64,000 nt of DNA from Chitinophaga pinensis (lineage in GTDB: Bacteria; Bacteroidota; Bacteroidia; Chitinophagales; Chitinophagaceae): assembly GCA_945876095.1 (NCBI GenBank), contig CAMCMP010000015.1, positions 26,174 to 90,173 on the forward strand. Reading direction: 5' to 3'. Each line of letters begins with the position of its first letter. Position 1 is the first letter of the stretch. Both the position numbers and the translations under genes were made by a program. The notes under the pieces are model-generated. The model saw only the letters and a program-made list of their open reading frames with translations. It was not told the origin of the DNA and ran no database searches. Shown here piece by piece: positions 50,732 to 60,354 of the stretch.

Positions 50732-52018
50732 TTATTTTTTCTGAAGTACCTGCTGCATCGCATTTGCCTTTAGCATACATTCTTCATATTCTTCGGTTGC
50801 ATTACTATAAAATGTAATGGCACTTCCAACTTGAAAGGATAAATACTTTGTAGAAGTATTGTACAAAATGCTTCTTATCACTACATTAAAATCAGCATCT
50901 CCATCTGGATTTACATATCCTATCGCTCCAGAAAAAAGTCCTCTTTTGGTAGATTCGTAACGTTCAATAATTTCCATAACACTTTTTTTGGGTGCACCTG
51001 TCATACTTCCCATCGGAAAAGTCGCTTTCACTACATCTACCCAATCTACACCATCTTCTAAATCCCCACTGATAGTACTAATCATTTGATGCACCTGAGG
51101 AAAACTATAAATACCAAATAGCTCATCCACTTTTACTGTTCCACTTTTACATACTCTACTTAGGTCATTTCTAACAAGATCAACTACCATTACATTTTCA
51201 CTTTTTTCTTTTTCACTATTCAGCAATCTTTGTTTACTATATTCATCTAATTCGTGGTTAGATAAATTCCGTTTAGCGGTACCTTTTATTGGCTGTGAGA
51301 ATATTTTACGTCCTGATTTTTTAAAATATCTTTCAGGACTTGCGCAAATACAATATTTGTCATTTAAACGATACAATGCAGAAAAAGGATTGGGCGAAAT
51401 AGAAACCAATGAAGAGTAAACACTTAAAGGATCAATAACTGCAGCTTCTGCAAAAAATTCTTGGCAAAAATTAATTTCATAACAATCACCCCGTAAAATA
51501 TGTTGCTGAAGCTTTTTAATCACTTCTTCATATTCATTAGCAGAAATTCGTTGCTGAATATGGAGCAGTGCAGGAAGTTTTTTTTCTAAGGAAATTGCGC
51601 TAGATTCAATAGCTGAAAATATTTCTGCAGCATCCGTATCACAAAAAATATTTACTTCATTTTCAGTTAATTGTAATACAATTTCTGGAACAAAAAAGAA
51701 GGCATCTGGAAAATGTATTCCATCATAATTGGTAGAACTCAATGGAGATATTTCATTTTTAAGGTCGTATGCTAAGTGACCAAATACCCAATCATTTTGA
51801 TCTTTTGAAAAACTTTTCATGCTTTCAAAAGTATCTTCTTTACTGGCTTCTACCATTCGTTTACAACCCACCGCCAGCAAACATTCAAAAGCGGGCGCTT
51901 CAAAATGATACTGCCTATTATCCAGCAAACAAAAAATGTTGAACGGTTGTACCCAGTTCAACATTTTATTTCTGAAATCGATAAAATTATCTATCGGAAA
52001 TGAGATGGCTTTTTTCAC
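50732..52018 (-). CDS. pabB: Aminodeoxychorismate synthase component I (PabB-like)
   Basis: The 428-residue protein belongs to the chorismate-using enzyme family: RGDCYEINFCQEF, ICASPERYF, QPIKGTAKRN, VMVVDLVRNDLSRVCKSGTVKV, GSMTGAPKKSVMEIIE and RGLFSGAIGYVNPDGDADFNVVIRS. With PIKGT and no clear tryptophan-binding LLES element, folate-pathway PabB is more likely than anthranilate synthase TrpE. The glutaminase partner is not adjacent. Its stop lies 3 bp from that of the transglycosylase, on the opposite strand. Confidence 0.88.
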   Translation of the reverse strand: MKKAISFPIDNFIDFRNKMLNWVQPFNIFCLLDNRQYHFEAPAFECLLAVGCKRMVEASKEDTFESMKSFSKDQNDWVFGHLAYDLKNEISPLSSTNYDGIHFPDAFFFVPEIVLQLTENEVNIFCDTDAAEIFSAIESSAISLEKKLPALLHIQQRISANEYEEVIKKLQQHILRGDCYEINFCQEFFAEAAVIDPLSVYSSLVSISPNPFSALYRLNDKYCICASPERYFKKSGRKIFSQPIKGTAKRNLSNHELDEYSKQRLLNSEKEKSENVMVVDLVRNDLSRVCKSGTVKVDELFGIYSFPQVHQMISTISGDLEDGVDWVDVVKATFPMGSMTGAPKKSVMEIIERYESTKRGLFSGAIGYVNPDGDADFNVVIRSILYNTSTKYLSFQVGSAITFYSNATEEYEECMLKANAMQQVLQKK

Positions 52019-52065
52019 TTGGTTATTTTTCCAAATCGGTCATTTTCACCGGTATTGGGAGCAGA

Positions 52066-52488
52066 TTAAAAATCATCGTCTTCGTCGTCAAAACCAGCAC
52101 CGCCATCGAGGTCATCAAAACCTAAATCTTTGAAATCATCTTCGATTTTAAAATCGTCCTCTTCATCTTTTGCAGATTTTTTTCCAGCAGCTTTTTTTGG
52201 AGAGGATTTTGGTATATCAAATTCATCAAAATCTGGGTCCCAATCATCTGACGTATCGCCTTTTTCCCATTCATCCTCCTCTTCTACATCCTCCTCCTCT
52301 TCATCCACATCTTTACTTTTTTTTGCTCCTGCCTTCCCTTTTTTTACGGGAGCAATTTCATCCTCTTCCTCCTCTTCATCTTCTTCATCTTTTTTAGATT
52401 TAGAGGAAGCCTTTGATGCTGATTTTTTTGGAGCAGGCTCCTCTACGCTAGGAGTAGTTTTTTTTACTTTGTCAGATTTAGTAGCCAT
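52066..52488 (-). CDS. Acidic, intrinsically disordered protein (140 aa)
   Basis: The protein consists of alternating Lys/Ala/Ser segments and runs of Asp and Glu (for example DEEDEEEEEDE and EEEEDVEEEDEW), with a few aromatic landmarks (DDWDPDFDEFDIP, DDFKDLGFDDLDG). It resembles small acidic proteins common in Bacteroidota and, in composition only, the RNA polymerase delta tail. Function is unknown. The same DNA is open on the plus strand as a Ser-rich frame, which I take as a shadow. Confidence 0.65.
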   Translation of the reverse strand: MATKSDKVKKTTPSVEEPAPKKSASKASSKSKKDEEDEEEEEDEIAPVKKGKAGAKKSKDVDEEEEDVEEEDEWEKGDTSDDWDPDFDEFDIPKSSPKKAAGKKSAKDEEDDFKIEDDFKDLGFDDLDGGAGFDDEDDDF

Positions 52489-52568
52489 ATATCAACTTAT
52501 TAATACTGTAAAATTTCAGATAGATTTTTAAATTGCCAAAAAAAAAGGCATATTTTTTTTAATTATTC

Positions 52569-53831
52569 TCAAGCGAGTATTATCTGATCCCTTCCAGGAC
52601 CATTGCTTATGAATTTTACAGGAACTTTCAAAAACTTATTAATGTAATCTATATAATTTTTCATATTCTGAGGAAGTGATTCATATTCACTCATTGCAGT
52701 GATATCGGTTTGCCAACCTGCAAAACTTTTGAGAACTGGATCAAGTTTTACCTGTGTCATTTGAAAAGGTACATAATTTTTTTCTTCTCCGTTAATATTA
52801 TAAGCTGTACAAACATTTAATTCTGGTAAAGTATCAAGAATATCTGTTTTAGTCATAATAATTTTAGTCACCCCATTAATCATGCAGGCAAAATTCAAGG
52901 CTACCAAATCAATCCAACCGCAGCGACGAGGTCTACCTGTAGTTGCACCAAACTCGCTTCCAATTTTTCGAATCAACTCGCCTGTTTCATCATTTAATTC
53001 AGTCGGAAAAGGACCACTTCCTACTCTAGTACAATATGCTTTGGAAACTCCGTATACATCTTTAATTTTTTGAGGGGCAATACCCAATCCAGTGCACACA
53101 CCAGCCGAAATGGTACTACTGCTGGTTACGAAAGGGAAAGTGCCAAAATCAACGTCCAACATAGACCCTTGGGCACCTTCAGCCAGTACTTTTTTCCCCT
53201 GCTGAATTTTATCATTAATGAAATATTCTCCATTAACTATCTTGAAATCTCTTAACAATTCGATTGATTCAAAAAATTCATCTTCCCAAGCACTGATATC
53301 CTCTTGAAAATTATAACTATCCAACAATCGCTGGTGTTTAAGTCTTATTTTAATATACTGTGAAATAAAACCCTTGTCTAATAAATCGCCCACTCTAAGT
53401 CCATTACGACCCGTTTTGTCCATGTATGCAGGGCCAATTCCTTTTAATGTGGAACCTATTTTTTCATTTCCTTTTGCCAATTCACTTGCTTTGTCTAAAG
53501 CCCTATGAGTTGGCAATATCAAATGCGCTCTTTCACTGATGTACAAATTCTTTTTGTAATCAATTCCCATTGAGGCAACTTTTTCACACTCTTTTTTTAG
53601 CGTAACTGCGTCCAATACAACTCCATTACCAATCAGATTAATTTTATCTTCATGAAAAATCCCGCTCGGTATTTGGTGAAGCACTACCTTTTGACCATTT
53701 ACATACAAAGTATGGCCAGCATTAGCACCCCCTTGAAAACGTGCAATAACGTCATAATTGGGAGCAAAATAATCAACTATTTTACCTTTTCCTTCATCAC
53801 CCCATTGAAGTCCTAAAATTACATCTACCAT
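52569..53831 (-). CDS. purA: Adenylosuccinate synthetase
   Basis: PurA joins IMP and aspartate with GTP in AMP synthesis. The 420-residue protein starts VDVILGLQWGDEGKGKIVDYF (P-loop and catalytic Asp), and has GGANAGHTLY, GTTGRPRRCGWIDLVAL, GVTKIIMTKTDILDTL and the C-terminal NGPGRDQII. All motifs are intact. Confidence 0.96.
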   Translation of the reverse strand: MVDVILGLQWGDEGKGKIVDYFAPNYDVIARFQGGANAGHTLYVNGQKVVLHQIPSGIFHEDKINLIGNGVVLDAVTLKKECEKVASMGIDYKKNLYISERAHLILPTHRALDKASELAKGNEKIGSTLKGIGPAYMDKTGRNGLRVGDLLDKGFISQYIKIRLKHQRLLDSYNFQEDISAWEDEFFESIELLRDFKIVNGEYFINDKIQQGKKVLAEGAQGSMLDVDFGTFPFVTSSSTISAGVCTGLGIAPQKIKDVYGVSKAYCTRVGSGPFPTELNDETGELIRKIGSEFGATTGRPRRCGWIDLVALNFACMINGVTKIIMTKTDILDTLPELNVCTAYNINGEEKNYVPFQMTQVKLDPVLKSFAGWQTDITAMSEYESLPQNMKNYIDYINKFLKVPVKFISNGPGRDQIILA

Positions 53832-54372
53832 TTTACTTGCAGTTTATATTGTTTTGTTAGAAGATTTTAAAATTAATCTTTTGCTTTCCAATTATTACAA
53901 CTTTCTTTAAAAAATCCAATAAAAAAATAATGGATGCTTACAAAGAAGATAATGGATACGAATAATTGAGTTATAAACCATTCTACCTATCTTCTTTAAA
54001 GCTCATTATTCTCTTAATCAGCGGTAAAAATAAATTGAAAAAAATCAATCACCTAAAATGATATGTATTTGTTAAAAAAATGGGGAGAAAGAAAAACAAT
54101 AGCCTTCTTCTACTTAGCTCTATTTTGACCGAAATTGATGAAAGAATGTTCTAAGAGCTTACTACTAGATGAAAATGATCTACCCCTAAAGATTCCAATA
54201 AAACTTATAAATTTTAAAAAATCATTTACAAACCTAAAAAATTAAAGAAAAATTCATTTAAGCCACTTCAAAAATAAAAACACATAAAGTGAATCACAGA
54301 ATTTTAATTGTAACCTTAAGGGAAATTATCAAGACTGCATTTAATTGATATCGCCTTTATATTAAAGTATAA
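53832..54372. other. 541-bp noncoding region between clpX and purA
   Basis: I see no gene or strong hairpin. A minus-strand match to TAnnTTTG (CAAACCTA on the plus strand, 54229-54236) could start a long purA leader or a small RNA. The rest is AT-rich without clear structure. Confidence 0.3.
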
Positions 54373-55614
54373 TTAAGCAACTTTCAACATGCTTATTTTG
54401 CTCATATTAAATTTACGCTGAGCATACTCCAAGGTCACTGAAAAGAGTTTCAACTTTTGAGAGGGCAATTCGTACATAGCGTCTGTTAAGATACTTTCGC
54501 ATATACTTCTTAAGCCTCTAGCCCCTAATTTATATTCCAATGCCTTTTCCACCATAAAATCAAAAACCGCTTCTTCAAATTTCAATTCAATTCCTTCAAT
54601 TTCAAATAAGCGAGTAAACTGTTTAATAAGAGCATTTTTAGGTTCGGTCAATATATTGCGCAACGTAGGAGCATCTAAAGGATTGAGGTAAGTAATTACC
54701 GGTAAACGGCCTAGCAGCTCGGGTATTAATCCAAACTGTTTCAAATCCACTGCATTTACAAACTGAAGCAAGTTTTTTTGTTGAAATTCTTGCAATTCTT
54801 TATTTACACTAAATCCAATGGCGTGGGTATTTACTCGACGAGCAATTATTCTGTCTACTCCATCAAAAGCACCCCCACAAATAAACAAAATATTAGAAGT
54901 ATTTACTTTTACCAATTTCTGCTCAGGATGTTTACGACCTCCTTGTGGTGGTACTAGTACCTCTGTACCCTCCAATAATTTCAATAAACCTTGTTGCACT
55001 CCTTCCCCACTAACATCTCTAGTAATAGAAGGGTTATCACTTTTACGAGCCACTTTATCAATTTCGTCTATAAATACAATTCCTTTTTCGGCCGCAGCAA
55101 CATCATAATTACAGGCCTGCAATAATCTACTGAGCATACTTTCTACATCTTCCCCCACATATCCAGCCTCTGTAAAAACGGTAGCATCTACTATTGCGAA
55201 TGGTACATTCAACATGCGAGCAATCGATTTAGCCAACAGCGTTTTCCCCGTACCTGTTTCACCTACCATGATAATATTACTCTTTTCAATCTCTACCTCA
55301 TTTTCTATTTTTTGATTGAGTCGCTTGTAATGATTGTATACTGCAACAGCAAGGATTTTTTTTGCATCATCCTGTCCAATTACATACTCATCCAAAAATT
55401 TCTTAATCTCAATCGGTTTTTTTACACTCAGTTTGCCTGAAGTTGTCGCGTTTTGTTTATTGTCTGGAAAAATAGATAACTCCTGGCCAACAATTTCCTG
55501 TGCATGTTCCACGCAATTTTCACAGATATGACCTTCTTGACCTGCTATTAATATTTTAACTTCTTCGCGGCTTTTGCCACAAAAAGAACAATGTAAGGTT
55601 TGTTGTTTTGCCAT
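54373..55614 (-). CDS. clpX: ATP-dependent Clp protease ATP-binding subunit ClpX
   Basis: I use the ATG at 55614 ([14 protein letters not shown]), which begins the zinc-binding domain; the frame runs 22 codons further upstream but a -7 element lies inside that extension. The 413-residue unfoldase has the zinc finger CSFC...CENC, Walker A GETGTGKT, the [18 protein letters not shown] loop (pore region), Walker B VFIDEIDK, and the C-terminal [11 protein letters not shown] sensor 2. It feeds substrates to ClpP, encoded upstream. Confidence 0.95.
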   Translation of the reverse strand: MAKQQTLHCSFCGKSREEVKILIAGQEGHICENCVEHAQEIVGQELSIFPDNKQNATTSGKLSVKKPIEIKKFLDEYVIGQDDAKKILAVAVYNHYKRLNQKIENEVEIEKSNIIMVGETGTGKTLLAKSIARMLNVPFAIVDATVFTEAGYVGEDVESMLSRLLQACNYDVAAAEKGIVFIDEIDKVARKSDNPSITRDVSGEGVQQGLLKLLEGTEVLVPPQGGRKHPEQKLVKVNTSNILFICGGAFDGVDRIIARRVNTHAIGFSVNKELQEFQQKNLLQFVNAVDLKQFGLIPELLGRLPVITYLNPLDAPTLRNILTEPKNALIKQFTRLFEIEGIELKFEEAVFDFMVEKALEYKLGARGLRSICESILTDAMYELPSQKLKLFSVTLEYAQRKFNMSKISMLKVA

Positions 55615-55656
55615 TATACTATTATTTAATCGTGCTTTCTTTAAAAATAAGGTATA

Positions 55657-55664
55657 CAAAGATA
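55657..55664 (-). promoter_or_regulatory. -7 promoter element of clpX
   Basis: CAAAGATA on the plus strand reads TATCTTTG on the minus strand, a full match to TAnnTTTG, giving a leader of about 40 bases before ATG 55614. Confidence 0.5.
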
Positions 55665-55787
55665 CACTTCCATTTACCAAATGCTAATTTGCAGACAATT
55701 CTAATCTTAAAAACGTTGCAGCATATTATTTAAAAATAACTAATAACTAGATTCTTTAGTCAACTTTAGGTCTAAGTCTTTAAGGTT

Positions 55788-56870
55788 TTACTCAAACGAA
55801 TTAAAATCCATCTGTAGTAATTGTCTTAACTGCTCCTTCAAGATGGCCCCCATAGTGCTACAGGAGGCAAAATTTAGAGTTTTAAAATGCTCGTTTAATT
55901 CACCTCTTAATAGCCTTATTTTATGATTTTCAGACAACTCATCCTTACCCATACTCTCAAATAATTCTATTAGGCGAGCGCTGATATTTGTTATTCGGTT
56001 AGCTATATCCTCCAATTCAATTTTTTGTAACTGCGCAATTTCATCATTACCGAGATGTTTCAAAACCATCTCCACATACTGCTCATTTTCCTTGTAAAGC
56101 TGAGGTAAGTAAAAACTCACTCTGCCTTCATAACATTGTTGATCAAAGTCAATTGCACGAATGAAATATTGAGGGGATGAATTGTTTGAAATGGAATTAA
56201 TAACAAAATTATAGCATCGCATATCTCCTAGTAAGCGAACAAAACAGCTTTGACAAAAACGAATAAACTCCCTAGCTATCATTTTTTCATCCGCCTCATT
56301 GAAAGGCTTATTTTTTTGAAGAAAATCATCCCCAGCCATTCCTTCAATGTGCTCTTCTACTAATGTGTTTTTATGGCACAAAAAATTGATCGTATTGGAA
56401 GAAAGTAATTGTTCTAATTCTAAGCCATACACCCGAGAAGCATCAGCTAATTTGATATAAAAAAAATCAATTTCCCCATTATTCAAATTCAAGATTTTTA
56501 CCCTAAATGGAGTGCTATTACCAAATTCACAAAAATCAATACTTTCAATCTTAAATTCAGTTGACAAATTGGCTGCATTAAACTTTTTAATTAGTTGATA
56601 AGTTTTAATCAAACCTGCATTGATCCATTGAAGTTGATTGGTCGGATATACTGCATTTTCCCAGTAGGTCCATTTACCTGTTTTGTCTTTTAGAGCATTG
56701 GCATAACTGTAATTGATAAGATCATTATAAAGTAGAGGTAATTCTATATCCCGCCCATTTTTTTTCAAATATTGGCTTAGGCCTTCGCTTATTGGAAAAC
56801 TGTCCTTTTGCATGATTGGTCGAAAAGGGGGCTGGCCATTGTTTGCATCAATGATATCAGTGAATTGCAT
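55788..56870 (-). CDS. Kinase-like fold protein of unknown function, between clpP2 and clpX
   Basis: I choose ATG 56870 (MQFTDIIDANNGQPPF); the longer frame overlaps the clpP2 terminator and stop. The 360-residue protein has features of the protein-kinase/APH fold: a strand DFFYIKLADASRVYG (possible ATP-site Lys), hinge-like LVEEHIEGMAGDDF, LLGDMRCYNFVIN where Asp and Asn fit the catalytic loop pattern D-x4-N, and FIRAIDFDQQCYEG in the place of the metal-binding DFG/DFD. The family is not identified. It is transcribed in the direction of clpX but separated from clpP2 by a terminator. Confidence 0.55.
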   Translation of the reverse strand: MQFTDIIDANNGQPPFRPIMQKDSFPISEGLSQYLKKNGRDIELPLLYNDLINYSYANALKDKTGKWTYWENAVYPTNQLQWINAGLIKTYQLIKKFNAANLSTEFKIESIDFCEFGNSTPFRVKILNLNNGEIDFFYIKLADASRVYGLELEQLLSSNTINFLCHKNTLVEEHIEGMAGDDFLQKNKPFNEADEKMIAREFIRFCQSCFVRLLGDMRCYNFVINSISNNSSPQYFIRAIDFDQQCYEGRVSFYLPQLYKENEQYVEMVLKHLGNDEIAQLQKIELEDIANRITNISARLIELFESMGKDELSENHKIRLLRGELNEHFKTLNFASCSTMGAILKEQLRQLLQMDFNSFE

Positions 56871-56903
56871 TTTGCAAATGTATTCAGTAAATTTAACTGT
56901 CAA

Positions 56904-56927
56904 TAAAAAAGCCCCAAATATGGGGCT
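56904..56927 (-). terminator. Rho-independent terminator of the clpP2 transcript
   Basis: AGCCCCA (56910-56916) and TGGGGCT (56921-56927) form a stem; on the minus strand it is followed by a T-run (plus-strand A-run 56904-56910). It separates clpP2 from the kinase-like gene. Confidence 0.85.
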
Positions 56928-56949
56928 TACTAATATATTTAGAATCGTT

Positions 56950-57576
56950 TTATAATTTATCCAACAATCCATCCACTATGCCATAATCAATAGATTCCTT
57001 TGCATTCATCCAATAATCACGATCAAAATCCTTCATTACTTTTTCAAAAGTCTGACCACAATTGTCAGCTAAAACTTGAGCCCCCATTTGCTTTATTTTC
57101 AATATTTGAATTGCCATAATTTCCAAATCGGCACTAACCCCCTGGCCTCCACCGCTCGGTTGATGAATCATTACTTGTCCACTTGGAAAAATAAAACGTC
57201 TTCCTTTAGCTCCACCACTTAATAAAATACTTCCCATACTAGCTGCCATTCCCATACAAACAGTACTTACAGGTGAACTGATCATTTGCATGGTATCATA
57301 AATTACCATTCCACTTGTTACTACTCCACCAGGACTATTTATGTAAAAAGTAATTTCCTTACCTGGATCAATGGCTTCAAGGTAAAGTAAGCGAGCAGTA
57401 ATATCCTTAGCGCTTTTATCATCCACTACGCCCCATAAAAAGATTTTACGTTGCTCAATAAATTTTTTATCGAACTGCCATCCGCTTACCATTTTTTCCA
57501 TTGGATTTTCAGGCAATTCCTTAGGAGATTCTTCTTCCTCGTCGAAGCGAATTAAATTTTTACTATTAAGATTCAT
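56950..57576 (-). CDS. clpP: ATP-dependent Clp protease proteolytic subunit, second copy
   Basis: The 208-residue paralogue has Ser113 in GMAASMGS, His138 in MIHQPSGGG, and the Asp in KDFDRDYWM, so the triad is complete. It differs from the neighbouring ClpP by an acidic N-terminal segment ([15 protein letters not shown]) and the more standard AASMG box. It lies 104 bp after clpP1 and before a terminator. Two paralogues may build a mixed double ring, as seen in several bacteria; that is inference. Confidence 0.92.
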   Translation of the reverse strand: MNLNSKNLIRFDEEEESPKELPENPMEKMVSGWQFDKKFIEQRKIFLWGVVDDKSAKDITARLLYLEAIDPGKEITFYINSPGGVVTSGMVIYDTMQMISSPVSTVCMGMAASMGSILLSGGAKGRRFIFPSGQVMIHQPSGGGQGVSADLEIMAIQILKIKQMGAQVLADNCGQTFEKVMKDFDRDYWMNAKESIDYGIVDGLLDKL

Positions 57577-57680
57577 AACTTATTATTTAGATCAAATCCT
57601 TTAGGGAAATGGTAGTGTGTTAATTTACTTTAAATACAATTTTAAGGATTCATTGCATGATTCTATAAGATGATCAAAGA

Positions 57681-58376
57681 CTAAGACTCTTTCTTTGCCT
57701 TTCTCGGATTAATTGTTAAAACCTCATCAACAATGCCATAATCTTTTGCTTCAGCAGAGGTCATCCAATAATCTCTACTGCAATCAAGGGCCACTTTATC
57801 AAAGGTCTGACCAGTATGATTAGCAATTACTTCGTATAATTCTTTCTTGATTTTTTTTACTTCATTCACCGTAATTTCAATATCGCTAGCTTGTCCACCT
57901 GCACCAGCACTGGGTTGATGAAGCATAATCCGACTATGTTTTAAAGCGGTTCTTTTACCAGGAGATCCTGCACACATCAATACTGCTGCCATACTAGCTG
58001 CTATTCCTGTACAAATTGTTGCAATATCAGGGGTTACAAACTGCATAGTATCATACATACCCAATCCTGCATACACATTACCCCCTGGAGAGTTAATATA
58101 CATCTGAATATCCTTGGTACGATCGGTACTTTCCAGAAATAAAAATTGTGCTGTAATAATATTTGCTACCTCATCGGTAACAGGATAACCCATAAAAATG
58201 ATGCGATCCATCATTAAACGGCTATAAACATCCATCACTGCAACATTCATAGGCCTTTCCTCAATAATGTTGGGGGTAAGATTGGTTACGTTATGTTTGA
58301 TATAACTATCCAATGTATTGCTACTGATACCCCGGTGCTTTACAGCATATTTTTCAAACTCTTTTCCAAAATTCAT
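57681..58376 (-). CDS. clpP: ATP-dependent Clp protease proteolytic subunit, first copy
   Basis: The 231-residue protein has Ser128 in GIAASMAA, His153 in MLHQPSAG and an Asp in DCSRDYWM. It is longer than usual at the N-terminus (about 40 extra residues, ending at the ERPMNVAVMDVYSRL start of the core) and has a basic tail (PRKAKKES). The core is typical. It is preceded by a minus-strand promoter element at 58398 and by tig further upstream. Confidence 0.94.
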   Translation of the reverse strand: MNFGKEFEKYAVKHRGISSNTLDSYIKHNVTNLTPNIIEERPMNVAVMDVYSRLMMDRIIFMGYPVTDEVANIITAQFLFLESTDRTKDIQMYINSPGGNVYAGLGMYDTMQFVTPDIATICTGIAASMAAVLMCAGSPGKRTALKHSRIMLHQPSAGAGGQASDIEITVNEVKKIKKELYEVIANHTGQTFDKVALDCSRDYWMTSAEAKDYGIVDEVLTINPRKAKKES

Positions 58377-58397
58377 CTGACATATTATTTAGAATAA

Positions 58398-58405
58398 CAA
58401 ATATA
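58398..58405 (-). promoter_or_regulatory. -7 promoter element of clpP
   Basis: CAAATATA on the plus strand is TATATTTG on the minus strand (TAnnTTTG), 21 bp before the clpP start. A CAAA at 58421 is a candidate part of the -33 element, with short spacing. Confidence 0.5.
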
Positions 58406-58629
58406 GTTGATTGAAGAACCCAAATATTATGCTATAAAAAAAAGGGCGCCAAAAAGTCTGAAAATTGGAAGAATGGCACCATCAGAAGTCGATTTTTTAC
58501 ATTGTTGTAAATACCCATTATTTTGCCACATTATTTCCCATTCATTTAGCGAGAAATGGATAAATCCATAATTCAAATATCGTTTCATTTTATAGCCCAT
58601 GGTTTAAACCTTGGTGTATAATAACGAAA

Positions 58630-58663
58630 TTTCATATAAACCGTTAAAACGGTTTATATGAAA
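58630..58663. repeat. 34-bp near-perfect palindrome between tig and clpP
   Basis: TTTCATATAAACCGTT (58630-58645) and its exact reverse complement (58648-58663) are separated by two bases (AA). The rest of the 420-bp gap between clpP and tig holds the clpP promoter (58398-58405) and the tig terminator (58723-58749), and no gene. There is no T-run beside it, so it is not an ordinary terminator. A large dyad like this could be a repressor site or a structure-forming element. Confidence 0.7.
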
Positions 58664-58722
58664 CGGCCTAAATAAAGTATCGAAATTGATTGAGAGATAC
58701 GTTTTTTGAGTTTTATGCAGAT

Positions 58723-58749
58723 AAAAAAAGCCGAAGCTAAAGCTTCGGC
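58723..58749 (-). terminator. Rho-independent terminator of tig
   Basis: GCCGAAGCT (58730-58738) and AGCTTCGGC (58741-58749) form a 9-bp stem around AA; on the minus strand a run of seven T follows (plus-strand A-run 58723-58729). Confidence 0.9.
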
Positions 58750-58796
58750 CCTTAAAGAATATTCTTGTGTTTTTCCTTGAGGAGGGATAATTAAAA

Positions 58797-60161
58797 TTAA
58801 TGGTGATGCTGCATTGCTGCCAATTCCTCTACAGTAACCAATTTTTCAATTGGTTTAGCTTGACTTTCGGCATATTTGAACAAATTATCAGTAATCAACC
58901 TACGATAGGTAGCATCTACTTGTTTTTCATCTTTCATCATTTGATCAACATAGGTATCCAGCCAGCTGGTGTCGTCACCCATAATACTCATTTGACTGAA
59001 ATAACGCATCACCTCAGCTCTCATAGATGCCTTCAGTTCTTCAGGTTTTACTTGTAAATCGTTTTCCTTGATCAATTTATCGCTAATTAAGGTCCATTTT
59101 AGCTGGTTGCAAAATGTTGGATATTCCTCTTCTGCCTGTTGGGCAGTTTTGCGCTGCTCACTGCCAGTTTGTAACCATCTTTTTAAAAACTCAGCAGGAA
59201 ACTCAATCTTTGTGTCATCTAATAAATAATGGTAAAGTTGGTCGTGGAGCTGATTGCGACTTTGGCCATCCCAATATTGTTCAATTTCTTCCTTCAATTT
59301 CTTCCTGAATTCATCCTCGGTTGCTACGGTTGTTCCAGGAAATACTTCCTTAAAGAACGCTTCATCAAGCTCCCTTTTTTCTATTACTGCAATTTTAACA
59401 ATGGTAAGTTGAAAGAATTTTTTTGCGGAAGTTTTGTCATCCTTTTCTAAACCAAGCTGATTTAATACGATGTCTAATTTATCCGCTTCCAATGCCTTAG
59501 AAAGCTGAATAATTAGAGTATCCTCTTTCTTTTTACCCTTAAGCTGCTTTTGATTAGCAGATGAAAAATCTTTCAATAAAACGGAAATCTCTTTTTGGAT
59601 ACCCGCCTCAACGATCGTTCCTTCTTTTTCACACTCCGTAAAAAGTATGGTTATTTCAGTTTCTTCGCTTTCAATTGCTTCCACTTCATTTACTTTTCCC
59701 CCTTTAGCCTGTATTGCGCTAACTTCTTCTTGCAACATTTCATCTGTCACATTCACTTTATTCATGGTAATTTTGGCCTTTCCAAGGGGTGCAATCTCAA
59801 ATGAAGGCTTAAGGCCTATTTCAAATCCAAACTCGTAATCATCAGGATTATTCACATCCATGCTACGAATATCTGCATCAAGTGCCAAAGGCTGAGCAAA
59901 AATCTCTGGTTTTTCAGTCTCCAAATAAGTATACAACTCCTTTTCTACCGTTTTAAGTACCTCTTCAGTAAAAATAGAAGGTCCATACATCTTTTTTATC
60001 AACCCAGCAGGAACCATCCCTTTTCTAAATCCAGGCATATTTACTGTCTTGCTATACTCTTTTAATTTTTTTTCAAAAGAGGGGAAATAATCTTCTTTAG
60101 TTACTTTAATTGTAATCTTGTCATTGAGTAGACCAATATTGTCTCTTGCTACTGTTGCCAT
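58797..60161 (-). CDS. tig: Trigger factor (ribosome-associated chaperone)
   Basis: The 454-residue protein has the ribosome-binding N-terminal domain with MPGFRKGMVPAGLIKKMYG (the GFRxGxxP signature), a middle domain (about 150-250) that lacks a clear FKBP signature, and a C-terminal helical domain (AEEEYPTFCNQLKWTLISDKL, DLQVKPEELKASM). The tail ends in His residues. Bacteroidota trigger factors often lack a functional PPIase site, which fits. It starts the tig/clpP/clpP2 series but has its own terminator. Confidence 0.9.
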   Translation of the reverse strand: MATVARDNIGLLNDKITIKVTKEDYFPSFEKKLKEYSKTVNMPGFRKGMVPAGLIKKMYGPSIFTEEVLKTVEKELYTYLETEKPEIFAQPLALDADIRSMDVNNPDDYEFGFEIGLKPSFEIAPLGKAKITMNKVNVTDEMLQEEVSAIQAKGGKVNEVEAIESEETEITILFTECEKEGTIVEAGIQKEISVLLKDFSSANQKQLKGKKKEDTLIIQLSKALEADKLDIVLNQLGLEKDDKTSAKKFFQLTIVKIAVIEKRELDEAFFKEVFPGTTVATEDEFRKKLKEEIEQYWDGQSRNQLHDQLYHYLLDDTKIEFPAEFLKRWLQTGSEQRKTAQQAEEEYPTFCNQLKWTLISDKLIKENDLQVKPEELKASMRAEVMRYFSQMSIMGDDTSWLDTYVDQMMKDEKQVDATYRRLITDNLFKYAESQAKPIEKLVTVEELAAMQHHH

Positions 60162-60194
60162 AATGGAGTAAAGTTGAAAGTTTTTAAAGTTAAA

Positions 60195-60264
60195 AAGTTG
60201 ATAAGGGAGCTAAAATAGTAAGCAAAATAGCTGCTCACTTATCAACCACTCAACTTATCAACTT
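60195..60264. repeat. 11-bp inverted repeat upstream of tig
   Basis: AAGTTGATAAG (60195-60205) and CTTATCAACTT (60254-60264) are exact inverted copies 48 bp apart, in the gap between the tig start and the tRNA-Leu gene. CTTATCAAC also occurs as a direct copy near 60238. It may be a regulatory dyad or only spacer DNA. Confidence 0.35.
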
Positions 60265-60272
60265 AAAAATTG

Positions 60273-60354
60273 TCCGGATGATAGGGGTCGAACCTACATG
60301 GATTACTCCGCTAGATCCTAAGTCTAGTGCGTCTGCCAATTTCGCCACATCCGG
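60273..60354 (-). tRNA. tRNA-Leu (anticodon TAG)
   Basis: On the minus strand the 82-base gene has an acceptor stem CCGGATG/CATCCGG, an anticodon stem CTAGA/TCTAG with loop CTTAGGA (anticodon TAG, reading CUA and related Leu codons), a long variable arm (class II, GGAGTAATCC), and a T-arm with TTCGACC. CCA is not encoded. It lies between tig and the RelA/SpoT gene. Confidence 0.95.

Noticed and set aside
52130..52531. Serine-rich plus-strand frame opposite the acidic protein
   Set aside because: It is the complement of Asp/Glu codon runs; the minus-strand frame has the proper start and a composition known from this phylum.
55615..55680. Longer ClpX start
   Set aside because: The extension has no family similarity, and a full TAnnTTTG element lies inside it; ATG 55614 begins the zinc-binding domain.
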